NCBI GenBank assembly: GCA_030562195.1
Contig: JAUJPP010000005.1
Span: 38,117,106 to 38,181,105 of the forward strand
Direction: 5' to 3'
DNA: 64,000 nucleotides
DNA from: Nipponacmea schrenckii
Taxonomy: Eukaryota; Mollusca; Gastropoda; Lottiidae
Notes under the pieces: generated by a model
Told to the model about the DNA's origin: nothing
What the model saw: only the letters and a program-made list of their open reading frames with translations
Database searches by the model: none
Shown: positions 58,106 to 64,000 of the stretch, piece after piece
How positions within the stretch are numbered: position 1 is the stretch's first letter
Layout of the letters: each line of letters opens with the position of its first letter
Program-made: the position numbers and the translations under genes

Positions 58106-59756
58106 TTATATAGTGAATTCGGCCGGAACTTTTCAAATATGCTGTTTACAAACACTTTACATTATGGCTCTTATTTCTACTACACCTGCAGTTGGCAAGC
58201 AATATCTCAATAATATGCATACTTAAGATTTGATCATGATAGGTTTGTGCCAAATATTTCATAATTTGAAAAGCTTTGTATAATGTCGTTATTGTTCAAG
58301 AAAACAGGGTTGGTTTGTGATGTCTTTGCCAAAATTTTGATTTTAAATAAACTACAATTTGTTTGAAGTCATGAAATAGAAAGATCTACTGTGGTTGATT
58401 AGTTGGCAAAATAGTTATAAAGTTTTTTAAGCCATTTTATTGGTGTAATTTTATCCCTGATTTTAAGCATGGGAGTCATTTGTAAGACTGAGAATCTATA
58501 TTGGTACATGACATGATGTAAGTTGAAGTGCATTTACTTGACATTTAAAGTTAAATTGTAGGCCTACTTTTAATGTTGCCCCAAGCTCACTATTCTAAGA
58601 TGGAAATACATAATTCATAAGATAAAATAATTGTCTACATACTACTTGCCAACACCAATTATTTTCCATTTCTAAATCTAATTTCAGTAAGATTTCCTGA
58701 AGTATCCATACAATTTATTGTTGTGTTCATGTCATCTAAGTTAATACTATAGGCTGTGATGATAAAAGAGGAAATTTACATATTGCAAGAGGAAAATTTT
58801 TGTCTTCACTTTAAAGTTTCACATACTGATACCCATGAGTTTTTCCTAATTATCCTGATTTTGATTTGCTTGCAATCAGAACCTGAATGCTTTCCCCATA
58901 TACCCAATTGTTTTGAAGACTTCAGACTTTTGCAAGCTGACTAACCATGTGTTTTATATGGATTTAGACACCCTTACTCACAAAGCTAAAGCCCATCGCC
59001 TGACAGTTTTATCCAGGTTGTATTTGTTTAGCAAGCTATACCTGTGAGCAATATAAAAACACAGTAATAAAAGCTACTGATTAAGGAGATAGCTAGCCTC
59101 CAGAAATAGATATAAAAAGGTGTTTTTTAAATTTTTAGATTATCAATCCTTGATCAAACTAACATACAAACATGAATTATTTAGGTACATTTTTAAGATA
59201 TAAATTCTAAACAAAAGGTAAAATTAATTGAACCCAGGGTTGAATAAAGTATGAAACAGTCTGTTTGAAGCCTCAGACTCTGAACAAAATTGTTATCCAA
59301 GATGTGTTCAGATTGTAGATCCATTCGAGTGACATGAGCGAATTTACTGATATGATTCTAAATGCAATTTCCCAGGTCAAATTTGATATTCCAAATTGTG
59401 TACCAGAAATAGGTTCTCTCAGAACCTTCAATCTTAAAACTTGGGAGGCAGCCAAGTACAGCGTACAAATCTCTACTGGTTCCTGATAGCACAAGAGAGG
59501 CAACTAACAGAAACTAGAGAGAAACCAACAGCAGATTGCTCATCCATCAGGAATCCAGTAGGGCATATTGCAAACTCAAAAGAAATTTTGGTCAATTTCG
59601 ACAATGATGGGAAAACATCCTCCTCAATCAAATTGGTCTTAGATTCTGCCAGTGGCAAGGTCAAACTTTTCATCATATTATTCTTCCTAAGTTAATTATT
59701 ATTAATTAGTAAACTAATACCTCTACCCAGTTGGAATTTGCAAAAAGCTTATGTAG

Positions 59757-59850
59757 CTGTAAAATTTCTCTCATTGCCAACTGCATGGCGTTGGCTGTCT
59801 TTATTAACCCATAAGATGTAGAAGAGTATGATGTAAAACTTCATTTGATT
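59757..59850 (+). mobile_element. SINE family B 3' fragment
   Basis: Plus-strand AAATTTCTCTCATTGCCAAC, then GCATGGCGTTGG and AACCCATAAGATGTAGAAGA match the last 90 bp of the copy at 61294-61575. Confidence 0.6.
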
Positions 59851-60180
59851 TTGATTATACTGTTGATGTATCATTGAAAATATTGACAGTACAGACATGT
59901 TATGGAGTATCTCAGTCAGTTGACATGACATAGATTTTCCTTTTTCTTATCTTATTATATGGTTGTCTCTTCTTTACTACTGTCTGTAGTAGTAATCATT
60001 TTAACTGTTCAGTTTATCTTTTACACACCAAGACAAAATTTTGTATTATATACTAAATACATGTATATCTCTAGTAAATTGAATTGGATGGTACCATCTT
60101 AAAATGCTTTGTTTACACCAGGCCGCTATAAAGCGTTGCGCTCTCAGGCCGGACCACGCCGTGATGAAATCTCAAATTTA

Positions 60181-60409
60181 CCCTGTTTACACCAACAATA
60201 TTTTGAGCGTGACAAGAACAATTCCAAATTAAAAATTAACAATTATCTGTTCCTGGCACGCTTCACATTTAAACTGCACACTCTGAGAACTTCCAAGACC
60301 TCTTTTTTGAGGTAGGCCAGATTTGGAACTGTGCTGAGAAGACTTGACAGTTTCCAAACCATTCTGAGAACTGTTTTGAGAACAGATAAATTTTTTAGTG
60401 TAAACAGGG
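60181..60409. mobile_element. MITE with CCCTGTTTACAC terminal inverted repeats
   Basis: CCCTGTTTACAC at 60181-60192 and GTGTAAACAGGG at 60398-60409 are perfect inverted repeats. A second left-end-like word, TTTGTTTACACC, lies at 60109, so the true left end may be about 72 bp further out or one element may be nested. No coding domain. Confidence 0.65.
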
Positions 60410-61293
60410 ATTCATGTAATTGTGACAGTAGAAAGTCTATTTATAAACACATTTTTAATAGCTTTTATTTGCATTTATTCAACATGTATGTTAAAATATC
60501 TAGAAATCAATCTCATCTTCAACCTATTGACTCTTGTATAAAAGCTTTATTTAAAAAAATTAACTGACATAAAATCAAAGATTTAATGATTTCCACCTGT
60601 GCTATAATCATTTACTAATTTTACTGCTCAGGGACTTAAATGTCCAATTATTATTGTACAATATTATAATAGAATTAAGACAAATTAACTCTCATGCTAA
60701 AATATAGACTTTGGTATGTAACCATACAGGAAAATGAGTGAATCAAATTATACATTTCCTTCTTACTTATCTATTGTTGTTGTACAATATCTTACAATCT
60801 TATTATTCAATCTTGTAGGTCATTGTTAGAATACTTTATATACTTAGTTGACAGTCTACTATACACATTTATATATTTATTTATATTATTTTATTACATG
60901 ATTATAGTGATATTATGAATAAGATCCCCTGAAATTGAAGTTGAATTGACAGACCGAGCCAACTAAGTTGTTTTTGAAAGTTACCATAAGCATGTGCCAC
61001 ACTACTATGTTCATTCATCAAGTACTTTACACAGTTCTGTTAGAAGTTAGGTTTATATTATCCTTGAATTATCCTGATGGATCAATAAACTGAGAACTGA
61101 ATTTTAACCAACTTCTAGCAACTGGGAGAATCTAAATAATTGCATGAGTATAAAATATTGCTAGTAGTTTTCGCTTTCTAGAAAAAATTGCATCTTATCT
61201 TCAGCCTGAAAGTGAGAATATATCAGTGTTTTTATGCAACCACCTTGTTCATGCTGACAGATCCAACGAGATATTTTGCATCAGTAGTGCTCG

Positions 61294-61575
61294 GGGCTGC
61301 GGTGGCTCAGTGAGTCAGATGCTTGCTAACTTACCCCAGGGTCCAGGGTTCAGAGGGACTGACATGGAAAAAGAGTAGTCATTTGCATGGGATGATATTT
61401 GAATAAACTGTGGTCCTTTTCACTATTGGCTGTGTACATTATTGTTACCTCAACAGTTGGAAATACAAAAAAAGTTATTGCTGCTGTCCTGACGAAATTT
61501 CCCCTCATTGCACCCTGCATGGCGTCGCATGTCTTCATAAGCCCATTAGGTGCAGAAGAGTAGGACTTTTGAATC
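61294..61575 (+). mobile_element. SINE family B, full-length copy with tRNA-like head
   Basis: Head GCGGTGGCTCAGTGAGTCAG carries an A-box-like TGGCTCAGTGAG and, 30 bp on, a B-box-like CAGGGTTCAGAGG. The body follows with CATGGAAAAAGAGTAGTC, CAACAGTTGGAAATAC and the tail AAGCCCATTAGGTGCAGAAG. It is the only copy here with a recognisable promoter head. It is not a tRNA gene: acceptor-stem pairing and a proper anticodon arm are lacking. Confidence 0.72.
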
Positions 61576-62827
61576 AGTAGTAGTCTACTTTATAAAGCTC
61601 AAATTTTTTGCACAACATGATCTGAAATAGAGCAATATTTGGTACTTAACTGAGGTGACAAAATTTAGGTCTAATAAGTTAATTCATTTACTCATTTTAA
61701 AAGATTATTGAAAAATCTTTCAAAAGTCATCTTCAAACATTCTTAAAATTTGGGCTGGATGTAACAACAAGAGTGGAAATTCTTTCGAAATCTGTTGATT
61801 TACAAAGTTTCAATAATTGTACAGTGTTATTTTTGTTGACACTGGATCACGAGAATCAACCGTGGAGTCTAAAGTTGGGTAAATAAGGTCACAGTTTGTT
61901 TCAATGTACTTGAGTTACAAGCAATGAGTCAAACGTTGCTTTGACACTAGAATGTGTTGTCAGTTTTGTTAAAAACTTTTCTTTTTATGTTTTGACGTGA
62001 GCAACTAGCAGGCTAATGAGTATATTTTTATTTTATTTAAACGAGCAATTGTCTATTTACATGTCTGTTTTAATTGTGTTTTAATTGGAACAGAATTTGA
62101 CGCACGATTTCAATGTAGACAAAAAGAAATAAACAAATGAAACCTGGTATATTTCTACAGTATAAATATTATGTAAGATAATAAACTAAGGAGGTCTGAT
62201 ATTTAATAGCCTGAAAGGTAACTTCCCACAATCAGACAGGGACTTGTATTTCTTGCTTTATCTAACACCAAAAGTAATTTGACTGAATATATTTTGCTTG
62301 AATTCTTATGTGTAGTCTGAATTTATTTTACTGCAATTTTCATATATTATTTGTCAATAGTAGCAACTGAGTAAATAATTTTGTCCTGAATGAGTTTAAT
62401 GCTAAAAAAAATAGCTTGCACACTTGACAAATGTTATCTGCCTTAAGGCAACAAATCCACAATTATATTGCAGGTATACATAACAATAGATGAACATGAT
62501 TAATGATTGCTACGATTCGAAACAGAATCTAAAAAAAATACAGGGTGCATTTTATCTTGGCATCAAATTGTTTTGACAAATCTTAATTATTTTCTTTTCT
62601 AAGAGATGTTACCTGAGCAACCCTGAACAGCCAGGTGCATAAAAAATCAGCTTGATATATAACTGTAATTTGGTATTAGGTAGATGGTTGAACTTAGAAT
62701 ATTTTCACAGCTGGATTAGTTAGGGATAATATTTGTAAATTTGGCAAGTTTTACAAGCTGTTGACTTGACTTTATTCAGATCAAGTAAAGGGAAATGGTG
62801 CAGTATTAAAATATATGACATTTTGGG

Positions 62828-63290
62828 TACCGTAGACTTATGCTAGGTATTGCCAATCATTCCCCAAATGCGATATGTATTGCGATACAAGGGTCACGAT
62901 ACGATATATATCGAGATATGGGATAGTAGGTTAAAATTAACACTTGTACTCCAAGGTTCCAATATTTTATAATTTTAACACTTAAATAATTAGGCTTGTA
63001 TGTCTACTAAATCAAATGTCAAACAAGTTATTTGAAAACGATGGATTTCAGAGAAGTCCACGAAAGGAATTTATGATAGGACAAGCTTGCATTCACAAAC
63101 TAGTAATAAAAATAACCACTTTTGAAAAGAATGCCATGTATCGTCAAGTATTGATACACAACCTCGCGATCAGTACGCGTATTGTGGCATGTCTTACCCC
63201 GATACATCGAATCAACCATATATCTTGCCAGCACTACCGTAGACCAATCATGGATATCCTTTGGGAATTATTGCCAAAACATTGGATAGT
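62828..63290. mobile_element. Possible non-autonomous hAT-like element
   Basis: Two clusters of CGATA/TATCG words (62870-62925 and 63138-63215) flank a unique centre. ATTGCCAATCATTCCCCAAA near 62850 is an imperfect inverted partner of TTTGGGAATTATTGCCAA near 63258. Such palindromic CGATAC-rich ends are seen in hAT-type MITEs, but no clean terminus or target duplication is found. Confidence 0.35.
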
Positions 63291-64000
63291 TGGTTTTCAG
63301 TGTGAATTTTTTCCTGTGTTAGATTGTGAAAAGAACATAGTCTCATAAAAGCATAAAACAAGGTGCAAGTTAAAGGTTAGAATAAATTGACCAGTTTTGA
63401 CTTTGGTGCGGGTATCTAGCAATCGTTAATAGGAAAATTTAAATAGGGCCAAATGCTGAATTTGCAACAACAAATGGTTCAACAAACTTTGTCACTGGAA
63501 CTGATTTCTTTGTTTCAGATCAGTGTAAACACTTCCCATATTTTTAAATGTTGTAAACCAGTTTTCAGAGTGTATTTGGCGTAAATATAGATAACTATTC
63601 TGGTTGTAGTAAGGTTGTTATGACAGCTGGAATATTGATATGATCAAAGTAAGGTGTTGTACTGCTAAGTTCTAGTTGTAATATTGTAGGTGAGAACTTC
63701 TTATAATATCCTCCTATTTCACTAGGATATTATATACTCTACTACATTAAATATTGATACACAGACAGAAAACTGTATATAAGTCTCCAATTTATTTCAT
63801 CACCACAACCAATGGACAGAAGCATAGTGATAGTAGTTAATGTTAGTCCTATTCCTTAACTCAAACTGGATATATTTGAAGAAATAATTATATTACTGGT
63901 ATACATATTCTTATTGAAACCGTTATGTTACAGAACAAATTCCAGATCAATACCAGTAGCTATCTTGCCAGTGGTTCTCTGCTTTGGAACTAGCCAAATC

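Larger units (their letters stand above)
55823..64000 (+). other. SRGAP: First intron of SRGAP (at least 8.2 kb)
   Basis: No exon encoding the expected continuation of the F-BAR domain was found in any plus-strand frame. The interval is AT-rich and contains scattered MITE and SINE remnants listed separately. Open frames of 60-110 codons (for example 59441-59695 and 63016-63348) carry no recognisable domain. Large first introns often hold enhancers, but no element can be named. Confidence 0.6.

Noticed and set aside
59320..59700. Overlapping open frames in the SRGAP intron that might be an exon or gene remnant
   Set aside because: Frames are broken, no domain is recognisable, and they do not fit the expected F-BAR sequence; a transposon remnant is possible but unsupported.
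61294..61370. Possible tRNA gene
   Set aside because: A and B boxes are present but acceptor-stem pairing and a proper anticodon arm are lacking, and the sequence continues into a SINE body found elsewhere.
63016..63348. 110-codon plus-strand open frame
   Set aside because: It overlaps palindromic CGATA-rich repeat sequence and shows no domain or splice context.

Overview
The window is eukaryotic nuclear DNA: AT-rich, with many introns bounded by GT/AG, long introns, and dispersed short interspersed elements (SINEs) and miniature inverted-repeat elements (MITEs). Gene content and divergence from vertebrate orthologues suggest an invertebrate metazoan. A lophotrochozoan, probably a mollusc, is my best guess, but nothing here proves the phylum. 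No prokaryotic, viral or CRISPR feature was seen.

Layout. (1) 440-6679 (+): a 12-exon, 1,002-residue coiled-coil protein resembling the meiotic double-strand-break factor IHO1/CCDC36. (2) 8194-13749 (-): a 12-exon, 648-residue GTSE1 homologue, tail-to-tail with gene 1. (3) 14524-15142 (+): MANBAL (UPF0239), a 74-residue single-pass membrane protein, head-to-head with GTSE1. (4) 16858-51249 (+): CFAP54, a giant axonemal gene with at least 64 coding exons and about 3,640 residues. It fills more than half the window, and its introns hold most of the tandem repeats and mobile-element remnants, including a Penelope-like GIY-YIG fragment. (5) 53633-55127 (-): FAM72, 4 exons and 150 residues, tail-to-tail with CFAP54. 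(6) 55756 onward (+): the first coding exon of an SRGAP gene, head-to-head with FAM72. Its first intron runs to the window end.

Exon models were built by hand from reading frame, splice consensus and phase. IHO1-like, GTSE1, MANBAL and FAM72 close perfectly in frame. CFAP54 closes except at two places: an apparent one-base frameshift near 19756 and an unresolved junction near 36712-36960.

The genes form no single pathway. The most notable organisational feature is the FAM72/SRGAP head-to-head pair, known in vertebrates and duplicated in humans, here with a 628-bp shared intergenic region. I found no evidence for a wholly new biological system. The points most worth following are that pair, the hidden last exon of FAM72 beside a SINE, the divergent IHO1-like protein with an SQ/TQ cluster, the CFAP54 frameshift and candidate microexons, and several uncatalogued SINE and MITE families.
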